Assembly (NCBI GenBank): GCA_037127255.1
Contig: JBANSL010000002.1
Location: 96,068,519-96,132,518 of the forward strand
Reading direction: 5' to 3'
From: Persicaria tinctoria
Lineage: Eukaryota > Streptophyta > Magnoliopsida > Caryophyllales > Polygonaceae
DNA length: 64,000 nucleotides
Position numbers and translations under genes: made by a program. Positions 45,166 through 57,611 of this stretch are shown here, piece by piece. The notes below the pieces were generated by a model that worked only from the letters and a program-made list of their open reading frames with translations, ran no database searches and was not told where the DNA came from. Numbering within the stretch: the first letter of the stretch is position 1; each line of letters opens with the position of its first letter.

Positions 45166-45705
45166 TGTTTTACATTTTATAATAACACATATTTGTTATT
45201 AAAATCTGCTAATTTTCACACTCTTTTTTCCCACAAATTGAATGCTAAATATAATGACTATTAATAATTGATAAGGTTGATTTTTTTAATAAAGGAATTA
45301 AAGTGAAAAAAAAATCCTTGCCCAAAAAAATAATTTAGAAAATCCAATTGAAAAAATCTTGCTTCCCAAACATTATTTATAACTATTAAACCATGGGGAA
45401 CGTTAATAAATGAGAAAAAGGGCACATTGCATATATTTAGCCCTTGCAATTAGTCATTAGTACTTATGACTTATGAGCACGTTGCAGTCAAGTAGGATGC
45501 ACAACTTAATGAAAAAAAGTCCAAATTTGAATTAGCTAGACAAAACCCACCCTATTACAAACCTTGGATAAATGATTGAGAATAAATTTGATATGCAAAA
45601 CGAGTTTTTTTTAATTAAAGTAATTATTGTTATTATTTACATAAAAACAACCGGAATTCTTTTCACTGTTTCCAGGGTAAAATTGCTGTTTAACACATGA
45701 TTGAT

Positions 45706-45737
45706 CGCAACGACCATAGTAACAGCTAGTCGTTGCG
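45706..45737. other. Hairpin with perfect 9-bp stem
   Basis: CGCAACGAC (45706-45714) pairs with GTCGTTGCG (45729-45737) across a 14-nt loop in an intergenic setting. The stem is too short for a miRNA precursor. Confidence 0.4.
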
Positions 45738-47183
45738 TTGCTGATAGTTAAAAGAATTGGGTTTTTTTAGCTCGATTGTTTTTGAACCGGACTAAAAGAA
45801 CGCATTAAAAAAATTTATCCTCTTCTATCCAGATCGCCACCAAGGACCTTTTGATTTTCCATCCAACCAAGAACACTATCTAAAATTAAAACTGCAAATG
45901 ATCTCATCCCGCCTTCGATTAGAGAAAAACAAAACCTCACTCTCATCCCACCTGCCATTTCATTCACGATCCCCAGCCATTGGCCCGAGTTGAATTCTAA
46001 TTAGCTGAATATGGATTGTCAGTGTGAGAAATAGAATCCATTAGATATCACCATTTTCTCTAACAACTCGTTCTTACAACTGTGTCATATATATTCTCCG
46101 AAAACAAGGTAAACTATTACTCCGTATTAGTTTCTATATATAGTTAATTGTATTATTTTATGTTGTAAGGAAAAAGTATTTAAGAATATAATTCAATTTA
46201 ATTCTAGTTTTATAAATTGAAATTTCGGCGGACAAAGCAAGGTGGCCGGTGGTGTGTACTTTGTAACTTGAGGTGACCATTCAAGCCCCGGCCATGTGAA
46301 GGAATGACATACAACAATTCATACCCTCCATGTTCTATAGTATGTGTTCTTTACACATAGTGCTATTCTTACAAGTTCTATGTACTTTTATATGTTCATC
46401 TTGTGGAATATGTGTGGGAAACCAATTCAAATTGTTAATTGCTTGACACTATTACTTTGAGAATAATCATATTTTCCATTTTAACTTTTGGATACCAATT
46501 CCAATTAGTTTGGTTGGCATAGGCTCGCTGGTAGTATGTTGTGTTTCTGTTTCGATCTATTTCGTCTAAATAAGTACTGATTCAATAAACATATAGAGAA
46601 AAATAAAATATGTCTAGTATATTGAGAGGCCGAGAAACGACAGATGGACGTACAGAGAAAAACAAAATTTTAGAGTTAATTTGGAAAGACAAAAGACAAA
46701 AGACTCCAAATGGAAAACTATTGATTTAATATATAGGTGGCTGGTTGGAAGGGATACAAATTAATACAATGATATAGATCAAGGATCTATACAATTCAGT
46801 GAACCTAGCTAGTTGTTGATTGGGAGTACATGGGCCATCATGGCTCCTGCTGATTACAATTTTGACCAGTCAACTTAAGTGTTTTTTTTTTAATTAGTTT
46901 GTCCACAAGTTTGCATTTTAAAGATATTTTTTTTATACAAGTAAAAATTTGAGAAATCATGCAAGATGTTTTCATAACTCTTGTCTTTATAAACTGAGTT
47001 AATTTATGTTCACACTTGAAAATTTACTTTGATTTTCTTAATTAGTTGGAATTGGGAAAATGTTAAGGTTGGTGAATCCTACTTTATATACAACAATATA
47101 TAACTAACAATCTAATATTTCCTGCAATCAAGCTGAGTTAGAGCGTTAAAATGTGCATATTTGTTTTTTGAATACGCCGAGAG

Positions 47184-47459
47184 TGAAGAAATATATCAAC
47201 CTTGAATAAATTAAACATTTTCTATTTTAGAAAACAAATTCTCACCACATTTATTTTTAGTTTGTGATTAATTTTGTTTAGCAAATTTCAATCAATCACA
47301 AAATGTGTGTACGAGTAACTATAAATATTGTGTAATTATATTCAAATCAAATAAGAGAGAAACGATTCATAATCCATAAGAAATATTCATCTTCTCTTCC
47401 TCTTTATTTTTGAGTTTAACGCTTCTGCGAGAGGGAATTAGCAAGTTTCTTCTCCAACA
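47184..47459 (+). repeat. 5' LTR of the copia element
   Basis: Begins TGAAGAAATATATC and ends TTCTCCAACA. A TATA box (ACTATAAATA, 47318-47327) lies in the promoter part. Confidence 0.97.
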
Positions 47460-47522
47460 TATGGTATCAGAACTAATATAAAAAAAAACACATTGAGCGG
47501 AAATTTGGCATCGAACAACACA

Positions 47523-50500
47523 ATGCATTTACAACTCCCGAAGTTAAATGGGAAGAATTATGATAGTTGGTCTATCCAACTAAAAGTATATTTTCGTTCA
47601 CAAGAACTATGGAGCTAAGTTTTGTTGAATCTGGCTTTGATGATGTTACCGACTCGGTTGCATATGAGTCACTTAGTCAGGAAGAGAAAAAATTGTTAAA
47701 CGAAAAGAGGAAGAAGGATCAAAAGACCCTATATGCAATCTTTCTAGCAGTGGAGGAAGCACTATTTCAAAAAATATCAATGGCAGAAACATCAAAAGAA
47801 GCGTGGGTGATCCTGTAGAAATCCTACAAAGGCGATGATCGTGTGAAGCAAGTACGATTACAAACCCTTCGAGCGGATTTTGAGTCTTTATGCATGAATG
47901 ACTCGGAATCAGTTTCACCATATCTTGATCGAGTTCAAGCGATCGTTAACCAATTACGTATTAATGGTGAAACGATCGATGATAAAAGGGTCATAGAAAA
48001 AATTATGCAATCCTTAACTGCAAAATTCGATTATGTGGTAGCTGCTATTGAAGAAGGGCATGATCTTTCAAAGTTGACCTTTGAGAGATTGTTGGGTTCG
48101 TTGTCCTCACATGAACAAACGAACTAATACCTCTACCTCAGAGAAAGCTTTGCAAAGCAGAGCAAACATGACCAATCATGTGAGTCATCACGTTGGTCGA
48201 GGCCGTGGACGTGGTCGTGGACGAGGAAGAGGAGGAAATGTTCATTCCTCTACTAGAGATGGAAATGGAGAAGGCAGTTCTACAAGAGGTGGTAGAAGAG
48301 TAAATTCTACACGTGATAAATCAATGATCCAATGTTACAAATGTGACCGGTTTGGGCATTATGCATCTGAATGCCGAACAAGGTCGCAAGCAGAACAAGG
48401 AGATCATGCCAATGTAGCTGAAGCGGAAGAAAATTTGCTTCTTGCTTGTAACGAAGGACTAGATACCGAATGTTCTAATTAATGTTTGGTATCTTGATAC
48501 AGGTTGTAGCAATCACATGACAGGAAAACGAGAAATGTTCTCAATTTTAGACGAATCCGTGCAAGGAGAAGTCAATTTTGGGAACAAATCTAAAATTCCG
48601 GTGAAAGGAAAAGGTAACATTAGTATTCTATCAAAGAATAGGACTAATGTTACGATTGCAGACGTATTCTATGTACCCGGCCTATTTTGGAATTTATTGA
48701 GCTTAGGTCAACTTTCAGAAAAAGGGCACAAAGTTCACATCGAAGATGGAGTATGCAACATTATGAGCAAAAGTGGAAAACACATTGCAAAGGTGAAAAT
48801 GACAAAGAATCGGATGTTTCCTTTTTCTCTTCAGACAAGTGTTGCCATGAACTTGCAAGCAATGGCGAAGGATATTAACTGGCTATGACATATGCGATTC
48901 GGTCATTTGAATTTTAGAGGGTTGAAATTATTGGCACAAAAAGAAATGGTGACTGGTCCCCCTCTAATCAATGCCCCTGATAGTCCTTGTGAGGGTTGTA
49001 TTCTCGGGAAGCATCATCGTGACCCATTTCCGGTTGGGAAATCAACCAGAGCAAAGCAACCATTGGAGCTAGTGCATACAGATATTTGTGGACCTGTGGA
49101 GGTGGAATCACTCGGACACAAAAGGTATTTTTTTACTTTTTGTGGATGATTTTGCCCGAAAAAATTGGGTTTATTTCCTAAAGGAGAAATCTGAAGCATT
49201 TAAGAAGTTTCAAGAATTTAAGAAACTTGTTGAAAAGCAATGTGGATTCTCTCTGAAGACTTTGAGATCTGATCGAGGCGGAGAATTCACATCAAATGAA
49301 TTCAATGAATATTGCAAGAAGGAAGGGATTCATCGTCAGCTAACAACCAGTTATACACCTCAGCAGAACGGTATAGCTGAAAGGAAAAATAGAACAATAT
49401 TTGAGATGGCTAGAAGCATGTTGAAAGCCAAATCATTGCCAAAGCCTTTATGGGCAGAGGCCGTTTTTTGTTCGGTTTATGTATTGAATAGATGTCCAAC
49501 AAAAAGCGTCCGTGATAAGACTCCAGAAGAAGCTTGGAGTGGAAGAAAGCCAGATGTATCTGCTTTACGTGTATTTGGGTGTGTTGCATATGCCTATATA
49601 CTGATCAACGAAGGAAGAAGCTTGATGACAAAAGCCAAAAGTGCATTTTTGTTGGCTATAGTGAAACAACCAAGGGTTATAGATTATATAAGCCGGATAC
49701 AAATGAGATGATAATAAGTAGAGATGTCCACTTTATTGAAGATGAGACATGGCATAGTAATGGAGAGAACGAGTTGACTAGAAATGTTGTCATCTCGGAA
49801 TTGACGGTAGAAGATTCCCCAACTCATTCCTCAAATAGCAATTCGGCCCCAGAGGTTGAAGCTTCTATTTTGACAGAAGAGCCAAGAACATCTAGATATC
49901 CTCAAAGAACAAGAGTTCGACCAACTTATTTGAATGATTATGTTGTAACTGGAGACGAGGATGATGAAAACATATTCAATGATGAATCTCTTGTCAACTT
50001 CTGCTTATTTGCTGATTGTGATCCAATTTCCTATGAAGAAGTTGCATCTGAGGGAAAATGGGTTAATGCTATGAATGAGGAAATTCATTCGATTCAAAAG
50101 AATGACACATGTGAGCTAACTTCTTTGCCGACAGGAAAGAAGCCTATTGGAGTCAAATGGGTGTACAAGACAAAGTACAGACCAGACGGGAAAGTCGATC
50201 GATACAAGGCGAGATTAGTGGTCAAAGGCTACAAGGAAAAGCCAAGAATTGACTATTTTGAAGTATTTGCTCCAGTCTCCAGAATGGACACCGTTCGTTT
50301 GATTCTATCTATTGCAGCTCAGAATAGATGGAAGATTCATCAGATGGATGTGAAATCAGCATTTTTGAATGGTGTTCTTGAAGAAGAAGTATATGTTGAG
50401 AAACCACCGGATATTTTGAAGAAAGGGAAGGAAAACGAAGTCTATCGTCTTAAAAAGGCTTTGTATGGATTGAAACAAGCACCTCGTGCCTGGTATTCAC

Positions 50501-51553
50501 GGATGGATACATACTTACTGCAAGATGGTTTCCAAAAATGCCCTTATGAGCACACATTGTACACAAAGTCAAACGACAAGGGAGACTTGTTGATTTTGTG
50601 TTTGTACGTTGATGATTTGATATACACTAGAAACAACGAGACCATGATCCAGGAGTTAAAACAGGCTATGACTCTTCAATTTGAGATGTCTAATTTAGGG
50701 ATGATGTCGTACTTTCTTGGCATTGAAGTGGTGCAATCAGATGATGGGATATTTGTTTCTCAAAAGAAATATGCAGGTGATATTATGAAGAAGTTCAAAA
50801 TGGAATCTTCTTCTCCGATTCGAACACCTGTTCAAGAACGTCTTGAAATGAAGAAAGAAGGTAGCGGAGAACTGATAAATGCTACTTATTTCAAGAGTAT
50901 AGTTGGTAGTCTACGCTATTTGACTTCCACTAGACCTGACATTGCTTATGGAGTTGGGTTAATCAGTCGTTTCATGGAGAAACCGTATCAGTCACACTTG
51001 CAAGCAGCTAAGAGAATTCTACGATATGTTAGTGGTACTCGAAATCATGGAATTTTCTATACACGGTCGGCTGATTACAAATTAGAAGGGTACACAGATA
51101 GTGACTGGGCAGGAGATGTTGAGACACGGAAAAGCACATCGGGATATGTTTTCTACATGGGAGATGGTATTTTTTTCTTGGTCTTCTAAGAAGCAACAAG
51201 TGGTGGCCTTATCAACAACGGAAGCTGAATACATGGCTGCGACATCTGCAGCATGTCAGGCAGTTTGGCTTCGCAGAAATTTAGAGGAGTTGCAACATGC
51301 GCAGAAGTATCCAACATCAATCATGTGTGATAATAAGTCAGCAATCGCATTGGCTAAAAATCCAGTTTTTCATGGAAGATCAAAGCACATTGATGTACGA
51401 TATCATTTTATTCGAGATCTCGTTAAGCATGAAGAAATTCAACTCGAATTCTGCAGATCTGAAGAACAAGTGGCTGACATCATGACAAAACCACTTTGCT
51501 CAGAAAAATTCGAGAAGTTCAGAACTATGCTTGGTGTCACTAAGCATCGCTGA
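47523..51553 (+). pseudogene. copia gag-pol, broken by stops and frameshifts
   Basis: The frame opens at ATG 47523. Gag carries a CCHC knuckle (CYKCDRFGHYASEC, near 48331-48375). The protease has DTGCSNHM (48496 on). The integrase includes FGHLNF and CEGCILGKHHRDPF in its zinc-binding part, then SDRGGEF and PQQNGIAERKNRT. The reverse transcriptase has DVKSAFLNG, ALYGLKQAPRAWY and the catalytic LYVDDLIY. RNase H has DSDWAGD, STTEAEYMA and SKHIDVRYHFIRD. I see breaks near 47,612 (frameshift), 47816-47818 (TAG), 48,115 (frameshift), 48,480 (stop or frameshift), 48886-48888 (TGA for Trp), 49,140, 49,610 and 51,165 (frameshifts). Several coincide with short homopolymers. The last frame closes at 51551-51553. 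Confidence 0.93.
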
Positions 51554-51597
51554 AGCTAGAAACTTTATTAAAGAATATATTCAAGTTTGAGGGGGCG

Positions 51598-51873
51598 TGA
51601 AGAAATATATCAACCTTGAATAAATTAAACATTTTCTATTTTAGAAAACAAATTCTCACCACATTTATTTTTAGTTTGTGATTAGTTTTGTTTAGCAAAT
51701 TTCAATCAATCACAAAATGTGTGTACGAGTAACTATAAATATTGTGTAATTATATTCAAATCAAATAAGAGAGAAACGATTCAGAATCCATAAGAAATAT
51801 TCATCTTCTCTTCCTCTTTATTTTTGAGTTTAACGCTTTTGCGAGAGGGAATTAGCAAGTTTCTTCTCCAACA
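51598..51873 (+). repeat. 3' LTR of the copia element
   Basis: It is 276 bp, like the 5' LTR, with three substitutions (A to G, T to G and C to T in the 5' to 3' comparison), about 98.9% identity. Confidence 0.97.
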
Positions 51874-51953
51874 GAGAGAGTGTTTTAGATAAGTCTATAT
51901 ATAAATTTGGCATACTAAAAGTAAAGAAAAACTAAGTAGGAGAGACTAGGACT

Positions 51954-52052
51954 AAATCATTCCGGAATGGCTCACCGGAAAGGACTTGTGGATAATAGTC
52001 ACAGGTCCCCGGTTCGAACCCCGGAATGGCCGCTCTTTATTTACCAATTCAA
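51954..52052 (+). mobile_element. Very short tRNA-derived SINE, copy 1, perfect 15-bp TSD
   Basis: A 99-bp insertion is flanked by GGAGAGACTAGGACT at 51939-51953 and 52053-52067. It has an A box (TGGCTCACCGG, 51968-51978) and a B box (GGTTCGAACCC, 52011-52021) and ends CTCTTTATTTACCAATTCAA without a poly(A) tail. The word CCGGAATGG occurs on both sides of the tRNA-like part. I see no anticodon arm that would make it a working tRNA. Copy 2 is at 63371-63470. Confidence 0.85.
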
Positions 52053-52067
52053 GGAGAGACTAGGACT

Positions 52068-52491
52068 GTTATTCAAGACGAGTATTGCTCGTTCATATTA
52101 CGCTCATTTAGAAACAAGTAGAGTTCGAGTCAAGTCTAAATTTGGATCCGAGCTTAAAAATGTGAATGTGCTCATACTTGGCCCGTTTAGGAAATGAACG
52201 ACCTCAACCAAGCTTTTTTCGAACATTTGCTCAAAACATAATAGTAACTTAAAGGAAATTTTATAAATTTCACAAAATTCGAGTTTAAATTGAACGAACT
52301 GAGTTTTAAACTAAGGTTAAAAATGGGCTTATACTCGACTTATTTAGAAAATAAACAAATTCGAACCGAGCCCGGGTAACTTAGCTCATGTTTGGTACAA
52401 CACTAAAAAAAACCAAACAAAAGTAAAACAATAAAAATAAAACCAATAAAAAAGCAAAGATAAAAACAGAAATAACTGATAATAAAGACTA
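52068..52491. repeat. Degenerate GAGCTCG/GAACGAG-type repeat
   Basis: Scattered words such as CGAGTATTGCTCG, GAGTTCGAGTCAAG, GAACCGAGCCCGGG and TTAGCTCATGTTTGG recall a worn non-autonomous DNA transposon, but no boundary or TSD is visible. Confidence 0.3.
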
Positions 52492-53408
52492 AGCGCGTGT
52501 TTGGTAAAAAGAGGGTTTTTTAGGGGTTGGAGTTTTATTAGGAGGTGGATATTATTTATGGGGTTTACGGAGGTGTGGGAGGTGGAGTTTATTTTTTAAA
52601 ATAACCTTATAAAAAACCTGAATGGTGTTTGGTGGTTATATGAATTGGGAGATGAATTTATGGTTAAAATGACTGAAATGCCCCTAATAAAATCAATTTC
52701 CCTACCCATCGTTTCTATTGCTGAATGTGATTCTCCAACACAGTTGAAACCCTAGATCGAGGGCGGACGGACAGCAGCGCTCTTCCCCACCTCGTGACGT
52801 CGTCGGCGCCGGTGTGGGTCGCCTCGGCCAAGTAGTCCACTTCCGCTCCTCATTCCTCCGACCTCCCATGGCCTCCTGTCCCACTTGATCAGTCTCGCCC
52901 GGCCTCCGTCTCCCTCAGATTCCATCTCTTCTCTCTCGATCTCGGCCTGTCCCTCGCGAGCGCTCCCTCTCGTTTCGCTGGTAACCATCCTCCTCCTTCC
53001 CAGTTCCCCCTCTCTCACTCTCTCTCTCCACCTCTCGCTCCCAAAGTCGCCGTCGAACTTGAATCCAACCATCTCGGTGACTACAGGGAAGCCGGAGCCA
53101 ACTCCCAAATTGCCCGGGCACCAACCTCAACCCCGCCCGCCAGAGCCAGCCCCAATCGACCCTACCTCAGACACAAAGGGGGAAGAGAGATTGAAGAGGG
53201 CAAAATTGAGATAATGTGGGTGCCAAAAAAAAAAACCTCCCAAAAGCTTGGTAGCCCAAGGTTCTATTTTCCATAGATTTCACCTAATGAAACCTCCAAC
53301 TGCACCTATACGCACCTAATTGCCAAACACCATTGATGAAGCTTTTTTTTTGGGGGAACCTCATGAAACCTTTTAAAACCTCTTCAAACTTGTTGCCAAA
53401 CAGGCGCT
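52492..53408. mobile_element. Inverted-repeat DNA element with GC-rich core
   Basis: The element starts AGCGCGTGTTTGGTAAAAAG and ends with the complement of AGCGCCTGTTTGGCAACAAG. Weaker inverted similarity continues inward for roughly 140 bp (GAATGGTGTTTGG near 52621 against CCAAACACCATTG near 53323). The core (52740-53215) is GC-rich with CT-rich and codon-like parts, including an open plus frame at 52885-53214 rich in Ser and Pro. It resembles the leader and first exon of a gene. That would fit a Pack-type element, but I cannot name the donor and found no convincing TSD. Confidence 0.5.
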
Positions 53409-53820
53409 GACCTCCAAAACCTTTTCAAGGGTGAGTGGAACTTCTCCATTAATATATACTCCTATTCCTCTGAGTCTATGACAGTATAACACTATATAAG
53501 TATATATAACATTAACATGTAAAACAAACCAACCCATTTCCAAATCATGAATTCAATTTCATCTCTTTCTAAATTTAATGCACATTTTATACAAGAAACT
53601 AAATATATGCCTAATTTAACAGATATTTTTAATATCTCCCACACCCCCAAAAGCAAAAAATAATCAAAACCCTAAGGCCTAACCTGATTATTTTTCTTTA
53701 CAAAAAACCAACAGAAGTGATTTTTATCTTTCCTTAATCACATTACTAAGTACAACCTACAAGATTCACAACAACAAATATATTTAAAACAAAATTAAAA
53801 AAAAAAACAAAAAACCTATT
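53409..53820. other. AT-rich intergenic and 3' UTR of the pectinesterase gene
   Basis: No coding potential is seen. The bases next to 53821 form the likely 3' UTR of the minus-strand gene. Confidence 0.5.
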
Positions 53821-55787
53821 TTAGGTCTTGAAACCAAGGTAATATGGGATACCGCTAGGCTTCAACCAAGCTTCCGCATCCGGCAAGAACAAGTTGCCCG
53901 TAAACTTCTCGGCCTCGACCGCTGACAACGTCTTGACGTGCGGCCACTTCACCCGCTGCTTGGTGTCGGATCCTGGTCCGGTGTTGGCATACTCCCCCCA
54001 TATCGAGTCCTTGGTGTTAGGCGTCTCCTCCCATTCTCGGTAGCCTTCGGGAGTTATCATGTCTCCGATTTCGCTTTCCATGAACACCGTCCTTGCGTAC
54101 GCCTTCCACGGGCGTCCTAGGAAGGTTTTGATCTTCTGCTTGTCCAAAGCAGGGTCGGCCTGTATCTTGCAATCCTGGATGACAATGCCGGTGGGCATGC
54201 TGAAACCCGTCCGACCCTGAGCGGTCACCGCGTTGAACTGGTTCGGCAAGGGTTGCCGGACTATGATGGTGCATTTCTGGAAGATCGTCGCACCGTTTCC
54301 GAAGATGAAGTCGATTGTGCCCGTGATGGTGCAGTCACGGAAGAATTGAGATCCGCCTTGCACGTAGAGTGTGTCTTGGTAGCCATTAAAGGCACAGTTG
54401 TGAAACACCTGTTAGTCAAAACCTGATACCATGTCAAAGTCCGATGGTACCAAACCAAACACACATTAACCCCTACCTGTTTTTCACCATTGGCCCTGAG
54501 TGCCACTGCCTGGTGGCCTTCAGGGCCAGCAGTATTCTCGAATCCCATGTCCTTGCAGAAGAAGCCGGCCCCTTGGACCGCAAAGGAGGCAGTTTGGGAG
54601 GTGGTGGTGCGACTAGGTTCGAAGCACTTCTTTCCGGTGACAACGGACTTTGTCGGACCGTCGCCATACATGAATATGTTCGCCATCTTGCCATCCATTA
54701 CTATAAATTCGTCGTAAGTACCTTCTTTAACATGTATAACATACCTGCAATGCCGAGTAAGAGCTTATGCTATTTCGTCGTCGTATATGATCACATTTTA
54801 TCGTTCATATTCGATGCGAAATTCATATTCGTATGGACCTGATTGATTGATTACGTACTTGCCGCCGGCAGGAAGGGGGGCCTTCGGGTCGAATGCCTTG
54901 AGGGCCTCCTGGATGGTCTTATACTGACCACTCCCGTCTTTCGCGACAACCGCATTGGGGGTCACCCCATCGAGAACCCGCCCCTGTCGATCTTCGTTGA
55001 TCCCATCGAGGCCCATCAACCGCCTATCCGCCTTCGACATCCACCTTGGGAGGTCGTCGCTGCCCAACATAGCCGTAGGCCCACCGAGCAACCGCCTACC
55101 ACCAGTCTTCCCATTGATACTCCCATTCTTAAGCAAATGAAAAACCTTATCCGTGTCCACTTCGAACCCTACCTCGGTAAGCACCTCGGTAAAGTACGTT
55201 ACGACGTCGAGGATGCTCATGGTGATCTGCGTGGCGTTCTTCGCGCTGCCGCTCATCTTGCTTTCAAATGACGTCGCATTGACGTTTCCAAGCCCATCCC
55301 TACAGTCTTCTTGGTACGTCAACACATCGCTCAGCCACAGCCTTAAATCCCACGTCAAGCTACCATCCTTGTACGTGTCCTTGTTCCCGGCATTGTCGAG
55401 CGCCCTCTGGAGCTTCGCAATGGAGGACTCGTAGAGGTCCTTGCAGTCGTCGACAGCCATCTTCGTGCCCTGCTCCTTCTTGGTCCCGTTCCCTTTCGGT
55501 TTAAACGTTTCGGTGAGGTTGAAGACCTTGATGAAAGCCTGTAGGGCGACCCTCGCCCCGTTCTTGATAATGTCTTCGGTGCTGGAGCTTTCATTGTGCG
55601 CCGCGGCGTTGAGGGTCTTTACGCATGTCTTTTGGTACATCGCGGGTTCGCAAAGAGCCGAAACGCTCTTTTGCGTCGACGTGAGGTTCGCATTCTTGTC
55701 GCCGTTGTTGCTTATCACTGCCACCACTCCTATCACCAACCCCACCACACATATGAGGGAGACAGCACCTATAACGGCTGAACCCAT
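53821..55787 (-). CDS. Pectin methylesterase with PMEI pro-domain, 594 aa
   Basis: Three exons (55787-54859, 54744-54477, 54408-53821) give 1785 nt in frame. Residues 5-25 form a hydrophobic signal anchor, and 35-215 match the PMEI inhibitor domain with its spaced Cys. Two basic processing motifs, RRLL (231-234) and RRLM (255-258), precede the catalytic domain from about 275. Active-site residues are all present: Gln388, Gln410, Asp411, Asp432, Arg498 and Trp500 (in GHQAVAL, GYQDTLY, GTIDFIFGNG and LGRPWKAY). The enzyme removes methyl esters from wall homogalacturonan after cleavage of the pro-domain (known for group 2 PMEs). Length and context suggest the VANGUARD1 group of pollen PMEs, an inference. 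The start is the only ATG before an in-frame stop upstream. Confidence 0.93.
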
Positions 55788-56500
55788 CAAGGTTGGCTGC
55801 CTTTCTAGTTTGATATCCTATGTATGTACACCCTACAATACCAATTGATTAATTAATGTGTTAATTAGATTTTTTGGGGGTATTAGTTGTGGGAATATAT
55901 GATTAATTTGTTCTTCCTGGTATGAATTGAAGGAGAGATATGGAGAACACAAATTAGGGTTCTCCTTAATGCATTATCTCCCCTAATTTGATTCTATGTA
56001 ATTATTCAACTCTGATCTATCTGTTGGCTTTGATTTTTGCAGTGTTTAGAAATAGGGTTAATTATTATTATACTGTTGGGTTATATTCTAAGATTAGAGT
56101 TTTAATCCTACTTTTTTGCCTTTCTAAAATAGAAAAAATGTTTTTTCATCATTTTTTTTTGTTAGGGTTTGTGGCTTTGAAGGGTGGTCTAAATGATTGG
56201 TGCAGGTTTTCTTTAAAGGGCTGTTTTATGTAGTTATTTACAGCAAACTATGAATGACAAAAACATGTCTCCAGTCCTCAAACTAAGGCTTATAGAAAAC
56301 CTAAAGTGCAGCAAACAAAATCTTATAGACATGGAAATGAGCTCTTCTAACCTAGAGGTGTCTAAGTTTGAATCTTAGAACAAAGCACAGTTAAAGAGCG
56401 ATTGCCTTTGAAGCGAAGAAAGTCACCACCGCCCCTTCAAAAGAGAAAATCCAGTAGAATTATCGATGTGAAAGCCAGATCATGGGCAAATTTTACTGCT
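55788..56500. other. Promoter side of the pectinesterase gene and intergenic
   Basis: AT-rich sequence with no gene. The bases just right of 55787 hold the leader and promoter of the minus-strand gene; no clear TATA box was chosen. Confidence 0.4.
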
Positions 56501-56785
56501 AAAATACAAAGGCAAACAAACTGTTTTTGCTTTCCCGGTCTAATACTCCAGCTTTGTTCAATCCCTAACATTCCATTTAGAAAGAGAAGAAAAAAAAAGG
56601 CAGTTGATTACTTGATTGGCATTCTCAGTCTCAGTCACCTGTCGATGTACATTGTACTGTCAGATAGGAGAGTAAGTATATCTGCTGATTCTTGATCACA
56701 ATAGTGTTGTCCAAAAAATTTCTAGGTTACGCATCAGTTGTCATTTTTCGTGAACAGAAAATAAAAGGCTATGTAGACATAAGAA

Positions 56786-57611
56786 CAAAAGGGCCGCCAT
56801 TTTGAACAAAAGAGCCTATGATACGGATACTGATTTAATCGAGAGGTAGACCTCTTGATTACTGAACTCTGCTACTGTTTTGTTAAACCTAGCGGAGACT
56901 GAAGGATACCGGACATGTAGGCGATTCACGGCATCTGAAAAACTGAAAATAAAATTCATCTCGGCCAACGTTAATCCATATGCAAGAATGGCCATAGCCG
57001 CGTCTTTCCAGTATGCTAATTGTAGTCGGATGCTCCTCGTAGTGATTAACTCTTCTAATTAAGAAGTTAGTGACCTTGAAAACGTATTGTCTGTGGTAAT
57101 GGATAGCTAGCTGCATACCTCAACAGGGTCTCAACTCAGAGCACCACGTGTTTACTTCAGTTGAATCAACAAGCAGCCTCTTGGCTTGCTTCTGCAGGTA
57201 CCTCGTTTACAGTAATGGTAACTGGCTGCCAGATTTTTTGTGATTAATCCACCTTTTCGGTCCAGCTATAATGTTTATGATCCGAATAAAATCTCCCAGA
57301 GGACGATCATGGAGGCATAATTGCTTCAAGTTTACTCCTTCTTCATACCTGAGTTGGAAAAATACCAATTTGGTTCAATTTATGCTCCAACAACTCAATT
57401 CAAGCAAGCATCAAGTAGAATCACATTTGATAAAGTACCAAACTTACTTGCATGAAGAAGCAACTATAGTTGTTTGTCCACAGGGAGAGATAAGAAAATG
57501 TTGAATTGTCTCCCATATTGCTTTTGGATACTCATTAGGTTGATCATGCAAGACCTGGGGTCTTAAGAGGTGTCAGCTCATGCCACCAAGCCCTCTCAAG
57601 TCCGTTGTCCT
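56786..57611. repeat. Block 1 of a 2.1-kb spaced duplication
   Basis: The block starts ACAAAAGGGCCGCCATTTTG. It is repeated with small differences from about 58,880 to 59,533, and then again past an inserted MITE from 60,591 to about 60,780. Its right part is the first unit of the 300-bp tandem array. Short frames inside (such as 56880-57062 and 58984-59223) recur in both copies but do not resemble a known protein. Confidence 0.75.

Larger units (their letters stand above)
44301..47178. other. AT-rich intergenic region
   Basis: I see no gene. Notable items are the long TA microsatellite at 45088-45162 and a 9-bp-stem hairpin at 45706-45737. Confidence 0.5.
47184..51873 (+). mobile_element. 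Ty1/copia LTR retrotransposon, 4690 bp, TSD GAGAG
   Basis: The element has two 276-bp LTRs, TG...CA ends and the 5-bp TSD GAGAG (47179-47183 and 51874-51878). A primer-binding site (TGGTATCAGAAC, 47462-47473) matches the initiator-Met tRNA site type, and a purine-rich tract (GAGGGGGCG, ending at 51597) precedes the 3' LTR. The LTRs differ at only three positions that I can find. Gag, protease, integrase, reverse transcriptase and RNase H follow in copia order (integrase before RT). The coding region carries several stops and frameshifts, so this copy cannot make the full polyprotein. Confidence 0.97.

Noticed and set aside
45706..45737. miRNA precursor
   Set aside because: The stem is only 9 bp with no extended pairing on either side.
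52011..52021. tRNA gene at the B box
   Set aside because: There is no proper cloverleaf, and a second copy with its own TSD shows it is a SINE.
54843..55848. Open plus-strand frames opposite the pectinesterase
   Set aside because: They are shadows of the GC-rich minus-strand exon 1.
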